Shown here one piece after another: positions 48,134 to 59,864 of a stretch of 64,000 nucleotides of DNA. A program made the translations under genes and the position numbers. The notes under the pieces were generated by a model. The model was not told the DNA's origin. It worked only from the letters and a program-made list of their open reading frames with translations, and searched no databases. Origin of the DNA: Cladobotryum mycophilum (Eukaryota > Ascomycota > Sordariomycetes > Hypocreales > Hypocreaceae). The stretch spans positions 2,480,001-2,544,000 of the forward strand of contig JAVFKD010000004.1 of the NCBI GenBank assembly GCA_036429605.1. The letters run 5' to 3'. The stretch's first letter is position 1. Each line of letters begins with the position of its first letter.

Positions 48134-49211
48134 TGTATTGTGATTTATTCAAGTTTGAGCTAACTCGAGGAGTGGGTTCTATTGCTGTTGAGTAAGAAGA
48201 GTATGCGTTGATAGATTCCAGGTTGGTATTCACAAACAGGACTAAAATGCCGCCCTATAAATACATCCTGAAGCCCAGCGGTGACACAAAAACCGCAAAG
48301 GCTACAAAGCTTTGCTATAGAAATACTGCATAATGTCTGTATTTTATCGAATGAAACCATAGTGATGAAGTGTGGATTAATAGCAAATAAGGATCTGTTC
48401 ATGCTAGCCAATAAATGCCCCTGAAAACCTCTGGCATCGTGGTAATAGGTTGATGGGCATTGAGGCTGTTGGAGTGCATTAAACCTTTGACTTTCCGATT
48501 GGCTGCTCGATATTCCCTTTTCGAACAATCAAGAATATTGGTTAGCAGCATTCATATCTAGTACATGCATGTATACTGCGTAATGCTATATCAAATAAAT
48601 ACCTCCCTGTCTACCTACTTATACATGGGCCGTCTCGGCAATTATAATGCTCGTCCGGATCTTTTTATCCGGCAGTGGCGAGATGGATCTAGAGAACGGG
48701 TCATCACCCGCCGCCGCACATTCCGGATACTCTCCTATGTCTGTGGAGCGGTAGGTGGTGGGTAGTCAGCCATATCCTTCATTCAGGATGTTCTACAGAT
48801 GTTTGTAGTGTCCCAACATGGAATCACAGTGATTGTTACGCGTTGGTTTGCTATGGCAGAAACGTCATGAACAAGTGAATGAAATTGCATCAATGGGAAA
48901 CATATTCTCCTGGCCATAAGCCAATCTTAAAAAGGAGATATATATGATTCAAATACATAAAGAACGATGATGTGTCATCCCTTGCTGCAGTCAATAACCC
49001 GAACCGCAGCCATGGTATGCCGTATATCGAGAAGGAAAGAAGAAGAAGGTAAAATGCAAGAAAAACAAAAGAAAGTCAGGCTTTTCCGGATAGTGTATCC
49101 CTCATTTCAAGTTTTCCAATCGCGCCCAGTACTCCTATTATTCCAAACTGATTTCAGATTTGCCACCCAAGTCCCGCAATCCCAATGTTGTCACAAGAGC
49201 AGAGCGCGTTT
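48134..49211. other. Intergenic, no gene seen
   Basis: Promoter side of the Dabb gene and 3' side of the small membrane-type gene. Short frames only. Confidence 0.45.
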
Positions 49212-49514
49212 TTATAGAAATGCCATGCCTCCGGTGATGACGCCAAATGCGACACTCAGCAGGATGAAACCTGGCTCTTTAGATATCATGTTGACGGCAT
49301 CGATGTTTGGCAAACCTGTCATGGGCAGGGAAGGTAAGATACTCGATAGTGCAGCGGCGGTTGTCGGGTTGTTGGCACCAATGATGGATTTGTAGTGAGA
49401 GTGGAGAATGGAGGTCATCATGGCTGCAGGAGACGATTCGCCAATGGAGCTGGCAATGGCAAGGCCAATGAAGACGATGAAGAGGGTGAACAAGCTGAGA
49501 ACTTTGGCTGCCAT
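49212..49514 (-). CDS. Small protein with signal peptide and C-terminal hydrophobic tail
   Basis: A 100-residue single-exon frame with an ATG at 49514 preceded by AAA. Residues 1-21 (MAAKVLSLFTLFIVFIGLAIA) form a good signal peptide. The middle is Ser/Ala/Pro-rich. The last ~19 residues (GFILLSVAFGVITGGMAFL) are hydrophobic and run to the stop, which suits either a GPI-anchor signal or a second membrane helix. There are no cysteines, so it is not a cysteine-rich effector. No family is recognised. It lies 1.9 kb from the NLR-like gene; any link is speculation. Confidence 0.6.
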   Translation of the reverse strand: MAAKVLSLFTLFIVFIGLAIASSIGESSPAAMMTSILHSHYKSIIGANNPTTAAALSSILPSLPMTGLPNIDAVNMISKEPGFILLSVAFGVITGGMAFL

Positions 49515-51440
49515 TTTGTAAAATGGTACGGAATTAAGAGCCTTTCCTTGCAGATGGATGTAATGACGGCACTTTGTATGACGTAGAGGATGGATTGAGG
49601 TCAGGCTGGGGCTTGATGAATGAAGAAGAAGCTTGGATAAAAAGGAAGAAATGTCGAAGTTATATGAATGCTTTTTGTTTATCCCTCGAAGTCGTAGCTG
49701 GTGTTCTAACGAGGTTTATGACTGATACATGCTGCGAGTCGCGTGGATGGCGAGGTGAGATGAGGAAGTAAGACGACAAGGGGGAAGTAATTAGACATTC
49801 GGTTCACTTGAGTCGATGTTTTGCGTCCAATTGAGACCTGTCACAGTCTGGAATTGAAAAGAAAAAGAGGAGAGGAGAGGAAAGAAACGAGAGAGAAGTA
49901 ATCAGGAACAGGAATTCTTTATAGCCGTTCTGGTGGCATCGGAGCAAGGGAGGGATGGGTGGATGTAGGGAACGGCTTCGCTATTAGACGGAGGAGTTTT
50001 GAGCCAATCTCGGGTGCAGAGACGGTACGACACTACCTTAGGTCTCGCACCACCACCACCTTATCCAATTGCAATATTTTTACGTCAAGCCCAAGAAACT
50101 CAGTCTCTCTCCCTGCTGTGCCATGGACTGTAGGGATAGAGATCTAGAGCTTCCCATTTGGCACCCGCACCAATCATTCTGTTCCTCAATGATGATTGCA
50201 GATGTGGATGTTGCATCAGTCTGCATGATAACGAACCATTCGTTCATATCCATGATGCTCACCGATTGGCTGGTGAAATTGGTTTCAATTCCCCCTTATT
50301 ATTGTAATATGGATGTATACTCCGTGCTCCGCAGACTGCCTAGTCCCTACTTGTAGCGATAGAGTAGTATTTGAGAAAGGGAGGATGTTGAAAAAGTAAA
50401 AAAAGAGAGAGTTTAGCCAAGTGTTTCAGAGGCATGGATGTCAATTGAGCCCTTGAGGAGGTTTTTTTTTCATGCCGGTGGAACGAGTTTGCTTGCGTAA
50501 GATCTACGGATCCTTGTCCATCCATGTGATGGAACCTGGAAGCTTTGCCTATCTACAAATACAAGTATCCATCCATATCAGTAGCTGATGCCATCGATTA
50601 TCATCAAGCGGGGCATGCAAAGGCTCCAGGGCTAGGTAGGGACCCCATCTATGCACTGAAAACGGCTCCAGTTCATCGCTGAAGGTTCTGGAAGTGGGCG
50701 CTAAGTTCGGGTGCTTTAGGGAGTGGCAACATAATTCCAGGCGGGTGGACATAGGCGGGTACAGGTGGATCAATCGCTACTGAGACCCGTCCCGCTGGAT
50801 ACAAGTAGAACGTCTGGGCTCGAACTTTAAAGGTTCCACCCAGCTAGCAAGTATGGATGAAAAGCTTAATCTTGAATCATTCATCTCCCCGCAAAGACAA
50901 GGCATTCCTTGAAAAGGAGTGAAGAGATGGAGCATCACAAACAATCACACACACAATACATCAGAACCTTGTCCCACGTGGATGGTTGGCATCGATTGCG
51001 CAGGGGAATCGAGGGGGCAGGGATACCCTCTCCCTCTCTCTGTGTGTGCCTCGTACAAGCTCATCCAACTCTGCCACTATCAATCTTTGCCTGCAGCTTC
51101 ATCAACTAACATTCTCAACTACCTAGATACCTATGCTATCCATGCAACCATGCGACCGATCGATTAGCTGCGCCCTACGAGTGGCTGAGCTAGCCGCTGC
51201 CTAACCTTCAACACCATGAAACCGCCTCGCGGGTTGCCTGTTCATCATGCGTGCGGCTGAAAATACATATCGCCTTGTGCTGCCTCTGTTTGGACTGGAT
51301 ACCTTAAAAATGCGCAGGGATCGAAACGCTTCTCGCATCTTGCGAAGCGCCATGCTGCTCGCCTTTTCCCACTCTTACCCACCCTCAAATTTGCATCCAT
51401 ATCTCAAGCACATGGATCGGCCACACCAAGCAATCTCGTC
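49515..51440. other. Intergenic, upstream of the NLR-like gene
   Basis: Contains purine-rich leader sequence of the small gene (about 49860-49900) and, further right, the control region of the NLR-like gene. No gene is seen. Confidence 0.45.
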
Positions 51441-54400
51441 ATGTTTCTTAGTGGCCTTGAGCTTGTTTGGCTTTCCCAGGCACGCCCTACTTTAGAGTGA
51501 GTTCTTTTTTGCTGCTTCAGCTAGCCTCATCCCGCCTTGGTATCCATCTAATTGTGGCCCATAGCATCGTTTTCATTCATGGATATGGCAGCAATCCTGA
51601 AACAACCTGGCACCATGAAAACACGGGAAAGACTTGGATCAAAGATGAGGAATTCATCGTTCAGTTGAGGAGACCTGTCCGAATTTTCTCATTCGGCTAC
51701 AATGGGGAGGTCGCTGCGAACCTAGCTCCATCCAGTGTGGTCTTTCATGCGAGCGATCTACTCTCTTGCCTTGAGCAGGCTTTAGAGAAGCTTCCTGTAT
51801 GTTAATTTGAGCTAATTTGCATGATTTATGTATGTGTACTAACTTGATGTAGGGAAACCCTCTGGTCTTTGTTGCTCATGGCTTTGGAGGTGCCATCGCC
51901 AAAAGAGTAAGCTTTGATAACAGTCTTCATACTGATAACTGATTTGGGTGTATGAATCAAGTTAACTGATAATTATATAGGCGCTTCAGCTTTGTTTTAT
52001 CACACCATCGTATCCTAGGGTAAAGAATGCACTTGCTGGCATGGTGTTTTTTGGAACACCTCATGCCGATACGAATTCCGATGCCTTACTCCAAGCAGTT
52101 AGAAATACTGCGTCAGCATTGGGAGAAAGCGATTCAAGTATCAACGAAGACGATGTTAGGGAGTATGTCTCGGTGATAAGCAGGATCAACGGTATATTCA
52201 TTGATTGTATGCCGAGATACCTAAAAGTTTTGTCTTTCTGGGAACAGCTGCCCTCCAAGGCTGACTCTTCAAATGGAGCCATATCTGATATCATGGTTAG
52301 TCCACTGCTAAATCAGGGGGTATCTTTGACTAATACAGTAACTGTAGGTAGTTCCATCGGGTTGCCAGAAAAGCAATATGATTAACAATTCAGATCACTT
52401 CATGAATTGTAACCATACAGAATTACCTCGGTTTCCAAGCATATTTGATGCTCGCTACATGGAGTTTAAGCAGCTCTTCACTGAATTCCTTACAGCCGCC
52501 TCAACAGAACGCACAATACCGGCCGTCCTGCCTATATTCTTACCACCACTATCACCAAATCCACCAGCGGAAATCGTAATTGAGCGGTCACGTTCAAAGA
52601 AGCGAGGGGCACGGAGAAACTCATGGAATAATCCTTCAAGAAGAGCCAGTGATAGGCCCCGATACTGGGACAGCAAATTACGGGAAGACCCGGAAGCAAA
52701 ACAACGAAAAGACTTCCTTCGCTCACTAAAGGGTTGGACCGAAGCGAATCAAGGCGCCGGAATTCACAACATGTTAGGCACCTGTGACTGGTTCAGGGAC
52801 GGGGAGATATATAAGAAATGGCTTACAGATCCAAAGTGTGGTACCATTTTCTACGTCGGCCATCCAGGAGGAGGGAAGACACATTTGGCTAAAGCAATGT
52901 TTAAACATTTGAAAGTCACGCATACCGAAGACATTGTGATGAGTTATTTCTGTTCAGAAGGAGAAGAGCAACCTGCTGTGTGGGATTACTTCACCTGGAC
53001 ACTGGTCAGCGAATGGCCAGGCTGGTTCTCTTATATACCTCGTCAGTATCGCAACCGAGATGATACAAGCCCCCGACTCGGCTCTGAAGCATTCATTGAC
53101 ATCTGGACGTCATTCCGGAAAGCTTGTTCTCCGCGAACGATTTTTCTGTTTGTTGACGGGCTCGAGAAAACCGTTGGAAAGGGCTTTGAGGAATTTTTTG
53201 CCTGCCTAGAACAATTGCGACAGCCAATACTTTCAGAGCTAGACACGACACCGGATGGCCGACTAAAGATGTCAACCAAGATTAAGGTGGTATTAACAGC
53301 TCGACTGACTGAGGTAACGGATGCGGCCTCCAAAACCACTTCACGCTGTGGCTTACAGGTTGAGGCCGTCAGCAAAGATGTGGCATTGTATGTGGATAGT
53401 AGATTTGAGATAATCTGCGACACAAGACCAGAATCTACAGTCAAACAGCTAAACGAGATAAAGGACAAGATTAAGGATAAGGCGTCGTCAAACTGGCTGT
53501 ATGCTAAGCTAGCTATCGACGATGTGGAGAGGATGGTATCTCTGAGCTCAGATTTGAATGCGTTTTCCGAGGACGCTTTACCCTCAGGGCTTCAGACAAT
53601 ACATGACCGGACAATCTTACCGATACTACAATCTGTCAGCAACAATGAGAAGCATCTACGCACCTCACTTACACTGTTAGCTTCGGAGGACCGTGGCTTG
53701 GCCTGGTCTCTGAAACAGCTGGAAAGCGTTATGGAGTGCTTATACGGCCGAGATGATATGCCTACGGAAAACCTGGCTGACCTACTACAGCGGTGCTGTG
53801 GTGAATTCCTATGGATACAGCCGACAGACAAGATTCTACTTTTCCATCACATATCTGCTAAGAAATGCCTCAACGGTTATCTTACTCCAGAACAGAGACA
53901 CTCCAATATGGCTTACGTTTGCCTCAAGTATTTGCTTCAAGATTCGTTCCGCGATCGATTACCTCTATCGTGGACCCAGGTAGATGAAACTGGCAAACGA
54001 ATCAACGAGTTGGCGCCATTTTATGGCTTTGCTGCTCAGAGTTTGTCTTTCTATCTCTCCAAAGTAGAAAACTTGAGCCCGCAATTATTGGGCTTGATTC
54101 ACACATTTTTCGCAGACGATTGTCCCCAATATCAGACTTTCCGTCATTGGAGAGCATGGGTATACAATCATTCAGAAGTAGATTCTTGCGTCAATGAGAA
54201 CCCGGTCATGATTCTCGCCCGTATGGGTTGTCGTAATATCTTGCAACACCTCATTCCGGATGCAAATAAAACTGTTCCGACAACGTGGGCCAGCAAAATA
54301 GCAAACACAGTCCGGCTTAAGAAAGCGCCTGAATCAGAAGCTATATCTGTACCGTCAAATTGGTACACAATGAGGGGTGCACTAGGGCAGACTTCCTTGA

Positions 54401-57400
54401 TGGCAGCAGTGCAAAGTGGAGATGCTGTTCTTGTCGAGTACATTCTGCAATGGCCAGTGGATGTGAATGCCAAGGATGTAGAAGGCCGAACTGTGCTCAT
54501 AATATGCTTCGCCACGCACCGGGTGATGGGGACTGATGATCAGAAGGAAATATTCAAGCTCATGTTTACGCTTCTTCGACATGGCGCCAACCCAAACGTG
54601 AGCGATAACCATGGAATCACACCGTTGCATGTGGTCTGCATGCACGGCAACTTGGAGCTTGCCCGACTTCTTCTTGAATTTGGGGCATTGGTCAACATTG
54701 CCGACGCATGGGGCGTTACACCACTTGAAAGAGCATATGGAAGTGATAACGTGGACCTTGTAGAGCTGCTTATCTGGAAAGGTGCAGATGTGGATACCTG
54801 GTATTCAACTGGCGATCTACCGCTGACGAGATGCATCTTCGACGGGAAGCTTGACATGTTCCGCGTCATGCTTCGCTTCTCAGATGTCAATGTTTATACC
54901 AATTTGGGCTTCAGACCGGTCCATATTGCCGCTGATGGGGCGGATCGGATAGAATTTCTCCGCCTGCTTCTCACCCGTCCCGATGTGGACTTGAACGCAG
55001 TCGACTCGGATCGTGCGGATTTCGCTTCCAGGCGTACTAGTTCTCTTGGCTTTGCGGTCAATAGCAAGAGCTGTGATGGGTTGGAAATGCTATTGGAAGC
55101 TGGGGCTTATCCAGGACATCTTCCAAAGCTTAGCACATCACCACTCCATGACGCCGTTTTGGGGAAAGAGACGGCAATGGTAAAGCTATTGTTAGCTTTT
55201 GGAGCACCGGTTAATCTCTTTATTCACAAGTGGTTCCCTCACACGGCTCTGGCACATGCTGTGTCTCTCGATCATGAAGATATTGTCAGTCTCTTGTTGG
55301 AGCACGGGGCAGACCCGACTACAGAAGAAGGGGCCGGTCTTCCAGGTCCCCTACAGGTGGCCGTAACAACAGAACCTGCGAATGCTAAAATTGTTCAACG
55401 ACTGCTTGAGGCGAAAATACCTCCCAATGTCGATGTTATTATCGACGGGGAGAGGCACTGCCTCATTGAGGCTTGTAGGAAGGGAAGTGCGGATATCGTC
55501 CGTCTCTTATTGGATCATGGCGTGGATACCAGCTTGTGGTTGTCTCCTGGCCAATCAACATCACCTATTCACAAAGCCGCCAAGACTGGGGAGGTTGAAA
55601 TATGCGACATTCTCTTGAAACACGAACCAAAGCTACTTAACATTCAGCACGAGAAAGGTTTCATGCTTGAATCTCCCTTACTTGTGGCATCTCAGCGTGG
55701 AAAAAAGGACGTTGTTCGTTTGCTACTAGATAAAGGTGCGAGAGCAGATCTACTTAGCTTCCACTACAAGGAATCTCCTCTGCTGGCTGCATGCACCGGG
55801 GTAGATGATGACACCGTGAAAATGCTTCTGGATGCCGCGCCGGAAATGGTCAATGTACCTTCGTTCGCTGGCTGCACACCCCTCATGTTTGCCTGTCGGA
55901 ACGGTAATGTGAAGATGGTGAAGATGCTACTAGAAGCCGGCGCTGACATGACCCATATGGATGCCTATGGGGCGACGTGCCTCTCTAACCAGCTATTTGG
56001 GGCCGAGGGCAATAAGTGGCAGAAGATGCTGGAACTTTTGATACGACACGGGTTGGATATCAATGCAGTTGATACGGCAGGTGGTCTCACCGTCCTTGGA
56101 GTTGCCATAGTGGATGGCAAGGCCCACCAAGTGAGGTGGTTGCTGGAACATGGCGCCAACCCGCTTCGAGGCCAACGCGGGCCAGGGAAGCAGGAGATTT
56201 GGCGTAATGGGCTACAAGTTGCAGGCCACACGACGAATCCAAACGTAATGGGTATTCTAGAAGTCCTATTGGAGCCGCAATGGAGATTACGCGAGCATCT
56301 GATGGACAAGGATTGGCATGGGATCACTGTCTTGCCCCTGATGACTCCACTAAGACAAAGCATAAAGATAGCCAGTCGCATTCTGTCTGTTTGTGATGAA
56401 GTCGCAGCAGAAACAGGCAACGATCTCTTCTCGGCAGTTATGAATGAACCTGGTATTAGTGGTTTGTCATATTTCGACTACGCCGCGGGCAAGACTGAAG
56501 TCAAGCTATCAGCAATTCCGGAGATTGACAAGCTCATTGTATCACGGCTTGACGACCTGCTAGCTGGACCTCGAACTATGAATGGCCATGGATCAATCCT
56601 TGATGATGTTTCTGTTATGCTCGTCATGCGCGGTGGTTACGACGAGGAAGCAAAAGTGTTGCTCGCGTTGGTACTTACAAAGCCCCATGTCACTTGGGAT
56701 GATGATGGCTACCACAGTAGCGAAGTGGCCCTTCAGAATTGCACCATTTGTGAGAAATCAATCCATGATCCCTATATTGTTTGCAGATTTTGCGAGGCGC
56801 CGAGATGTGGGAAGTGCAAGGATAAGCCAGATGCGATAAGTTTGCATAGGCATGTGTGGCTGGACGTTGGAATGAGGAAGGATATGGACATGAACGCACC
56901 AGATGTTCAAGAAATTCTCGAGAGGTTGCACAAAGAGCTCTCAGCAGGGCCGTCCACGGATACAGCGGAGTCTGACGAAGTTGATTTGATGACAACGAAC
57001 GGACACGCTATTAGCGCCGTGCCTCTCGACAAGTCGGAGGATGAGGCTCCAAGCGCCCTGTCTCAATACTCCCTTCAGCTCGCCACCCTACACGCCTTCA
57101 ACTATCTGGCCATCCGCCGTCCCGTATGGACGCCGTTCCTCCCCCTCTCACCCGTAACACAAGCCCTAATCAGACCCTGGGAGGCCCAGGAAGGCTACCA
57201 CTGGAGAAGAGACATGGAGGAGCGACGCATCATGCACTACGAAGGTTCCGGCTGGAGACGCATGCAGGAGCTGCAGTACTTTACGCGTGGCTTGACAAGA
57301 CCTTGGGTGGATGAGAAAGGTGTAAAGAAGGATATGGTGCTGCTGTCGATGGAGAGACTGTTTGATGTGGAGAAAGCTAGGGAGGAGAAGGTGAGAGAGG

Positions 57401-57453
57401 AGAAAGCTAAGAGGGAGAAGGATGACAGAGGGGAGGTGATCATTATAGAGTAG
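51441..57453 (+). CDS. NLR-like STAND protein: alpha/beta-hydrolase - NACHT - ankyrin repeats - ZZ finger
   Basis: Predicted cytosolic sensor of the fungal NLR type, a group linked to non-self recognition and regulated cell death. Five exons (51441-51496, 51565-51796, 51853-51906, 51981-52295, 52348-57453; all junctions GT-AG and in frame) encode 1,920 aa without a break. Residues ~17-215 form an alpha/beta-hydrolase (DUF676-like) domain (TLDIVFIHGYGSNPETTW; FFGTPHAD), but the nucleophile elbow reads AHGFGG, with Gly106 where Ser is expected. NACHT domain: Walker A GHPGGGKT (390-397), Walker B IFLFVDGLEK (Asp489), sensor-like KVVLTARL. From ~899 to ~1525 there are about 16 diverged ankyrin repeats (e.g. 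GITPLHVVCMHGNLELARLL). At ~1683-1725 comes a ZZ-like finger (CTIC..CRFC..CGKC..HRHVW), then an unassigned ~130-residue segment and a charged coiled coil. The start at 51441 fits the exon-1 frame; no earlier in-frame ATG was found within about 100 nt. Confidence 0.9.
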
Positions 57454-57777
57454 TGTGTTGTGTATGCTGGGCTTGGTGTTGGACGTCCTGTTTTTTCTTT
57501 GGAATTCTACATCTGGAGTGTGATATTCGGAAATCGTAGTCTTTTTTTCTTTTTCCTTTTCTTTTTTGGAATAATTGCATGTGAGAGTATGAAGATATGA
57601 CGCGTGAAACGTGTTGCATCTGGAAGCTTCTATTCTTTTATTCTGAATTATCGTGACGCGCAAACGCGACCAATATTTTGAGTTCCCCCAATCTATCCAT
57701 CCATCAAGATTTGCATCACTTTGGGACCTATATATCTATATGTACACACTCATCTAGTACCCCCGGACCCTCCTTTT
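57454..57777. other. Convergent 3' spacer, NLR-like gene and MFS gene
   Basis: T-rich stretches after 57480 fit the 3' end of the plus-strand gene. No gene is seen. Confidence 0.5.
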
Positions 57778-58642
57778 CTAAGTCGTATATCTATAATGCG
57801 GACTATCATCCCCTAGCTCTTTAAGCTCCTCCTCATCCAAATCCCTGTACTTTTCGTCCACCTCACCGGCATCGCGGCGCTGGTTCTCGCGCCGGAGCCA
57901 GAACCACAGGAAGGCGTAGATGACTGTGCCCAAGCCGACCATGCTGAGCGATACGGCGTGGCCGCGGGTGTAACGCGGGCCATCGGGTTTGGGGCTATTG
58001 TGGGTAGAAAACTGTGTGTAAGTGTAACTGGATAGGGTTGAAGGGGGGTTGGTTGCCCTGCACTTGAAGGAATGGGCGGAGAGGGAGGGAGGGAGGGGAG
58101 GGGGGCTTACTATATGAAGGCGGACATGATGCCAGACGTATTGCCCAATGTGAGTTGCAGTCCCGTTGCGGTGGTGCGCTTACCATATCGCGGCGTATTA
58201 CCCGGCAACTATCAAAAAAACACTCATTAACACCCAATAATTCCCCAGACATAGTGTTTGCAAAAAGGGGGAAGAGGGGAAGGAGGATCTTGGCATGTAA
58301 ACTCACCCAAGCAAGCGGCAAGCCCACGACAACATACAACCCTCCGGCCACCAGGAAGCACCCAAAGTAATGCACCCCCGCGGGCGAGTCGGACAGCAGG
58401 ATGCCATAGCCAACGACGCTGATGGCGCCGAAGACGACGGTGAAGACGCCTCGCTTCTGCAGCCTGTCGGACAGCGTGGCCGCGGTCATGTAGGCGACGG
58501 CGCCGAGGAAATAGCATGGGATGGTGAGGAGCTGGACCTGAGCGGTGGTCCATTCGCCGAGGCCCTCGATGATGGTGGGGAGGAAAGTCGAGAAGCCTAA
58601 GGATGATGATGATGTTTGTTAGCCGCCTATGATCCATTGATA

Positions 58643-58706
<64 letters not shown>

Positions 58707-59864
58707 CTCTCTCTTTCTTTCTCTCTTTTTCTTCCTTTCTCCCTCTTTTTCTCACTCTCAAAGAACGAAAACGTATAATTAGTATAGACTCACCATAAAG
58801 CATCGTGTCAACACCAAACTGCGCAACGCAAAACGCCCACACCTTCCAGTCCGCAAACGCCTTGACCATGTCCTCCTTGTTAAACTCCCTGCTGGAGGCC
58901 GTGTTGCCGTAGTCGCGCCTGTGCCGCACCTCCATGAGTGCCTTTTCGTCCTCGGAGAGGAAATACGCCGACTGTGCGTCGTTGGGCATGGCGACGTAGG
59001 TGACCACGCCCAGCACCGCGCTGGGGATGCCCTCGATGATGAGGATCCAGCGCCAGCCGGACATGCCCCGCGCGCCGTCAAGGTGGCCTATGCCGTAGGC
59101 CAGGAGACCGCCCACGGCGCCGGCGATGGCGGCGCTAACGAAGAGGTAGCCGATGCGCAGGGCCAGCTCGTGCTTGGTGTAGAAGAGGGTCAGGTACACG
59201 GCCAGGCCGGGGAACAGGCCCGCCTCGACGACGCCGAGGAGCAGGCGGCAGGCGATGAGGCTGGCGTACGAGTCGACCAGGCCGGAGAGCGTGGCGATGA
59301 TGCCCCAGGCCGTGGCGATGAAGGCGATCCACCGGCGCGGGGTGAAGAGCTTGAGGACGAGGTTGGAGGGGACCTCGAAGACGAGGTAGGTGACGAAGAG
59401 GATGGACACGGCGACTTGGAACTGGTCGCCTTGGAGGCCTAGGTCCTTTTCGAGGCCATAGAGACGGGCGTTGCCGATGTTGACTCTGGGTTTTGCGGGT
59501 TAGCTTGTGTGTTGTCGACTTGAACCATTTTGTGACGACGATGATGATAGTGAGATGATGGCGGTGGTGATGATGATGATGAGTGAGATGACCGATATTG
59601 ATATGATATGATATGAGATGAAAAATGAAAGGGGCCATCTCGATTTTTACCTGTCAAGAAAACTGAATAGATAAAGTCCCATCACCAGCGGAATAATATG
59701 TAAATCCAGCTTTCGTATCAACTTCTTCTCATCCACACTCCTCCAACCCCCGTCCCCGTCCCCGTCCCCATCGTCAGCGAGTCCACCACGGAGCCATCCC
59801 CAACCTGAACCTGTTGATCCGCCTCCTCCAACGTCTTCGCGTGCCTGATATCCGAAGCCGCCAT
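57778..59864 (-). CDS. MFS permease, allantoate/Dal5-type anion:cation symporter, one-base frameshift
   Basis: Plasma-membrane transporter for small carboxylate-type solutes (allantoate, vitamins or similar; exact substrate unknown). Five exons: 59864-59651, 59485-58794, 58596-58307, 58208-58111, 57994-57778. Family marks: KKLIRKLDLHIIPL before helix 1, YLFSFLDRVNIGNARL, then LVFEVPSNL, ACRLLLGVVEAGLFPG and the late GHAVSLSMVGLG. The start ATG at 59864 is in a different frame from the first helix. One extra base in the C5 run at plus-strand 59747-59751, inside a GGGAC-type repeat, joins them into 503 aa. Alternative starts without this fix would use a non-ATG codon. Intron 2 carries a long CT repeat. 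The tail ends DDSPHYRYTT. Confidence 0.88.
58645..58701. repeat. (CT)n microsatellite in an intron of the MFS gene
   Basis: About 28 CT units on the plus strand (GA on the coding strand), followed by degenerate CTTT units to about 58760, within the 197-nt intron 58793-58597. Confidence 0.95.

Noticed and set aside
58616..58798. Ser/Leu repeat frame
   Set aside because: By-product of the CT microsatellite inside an intron.
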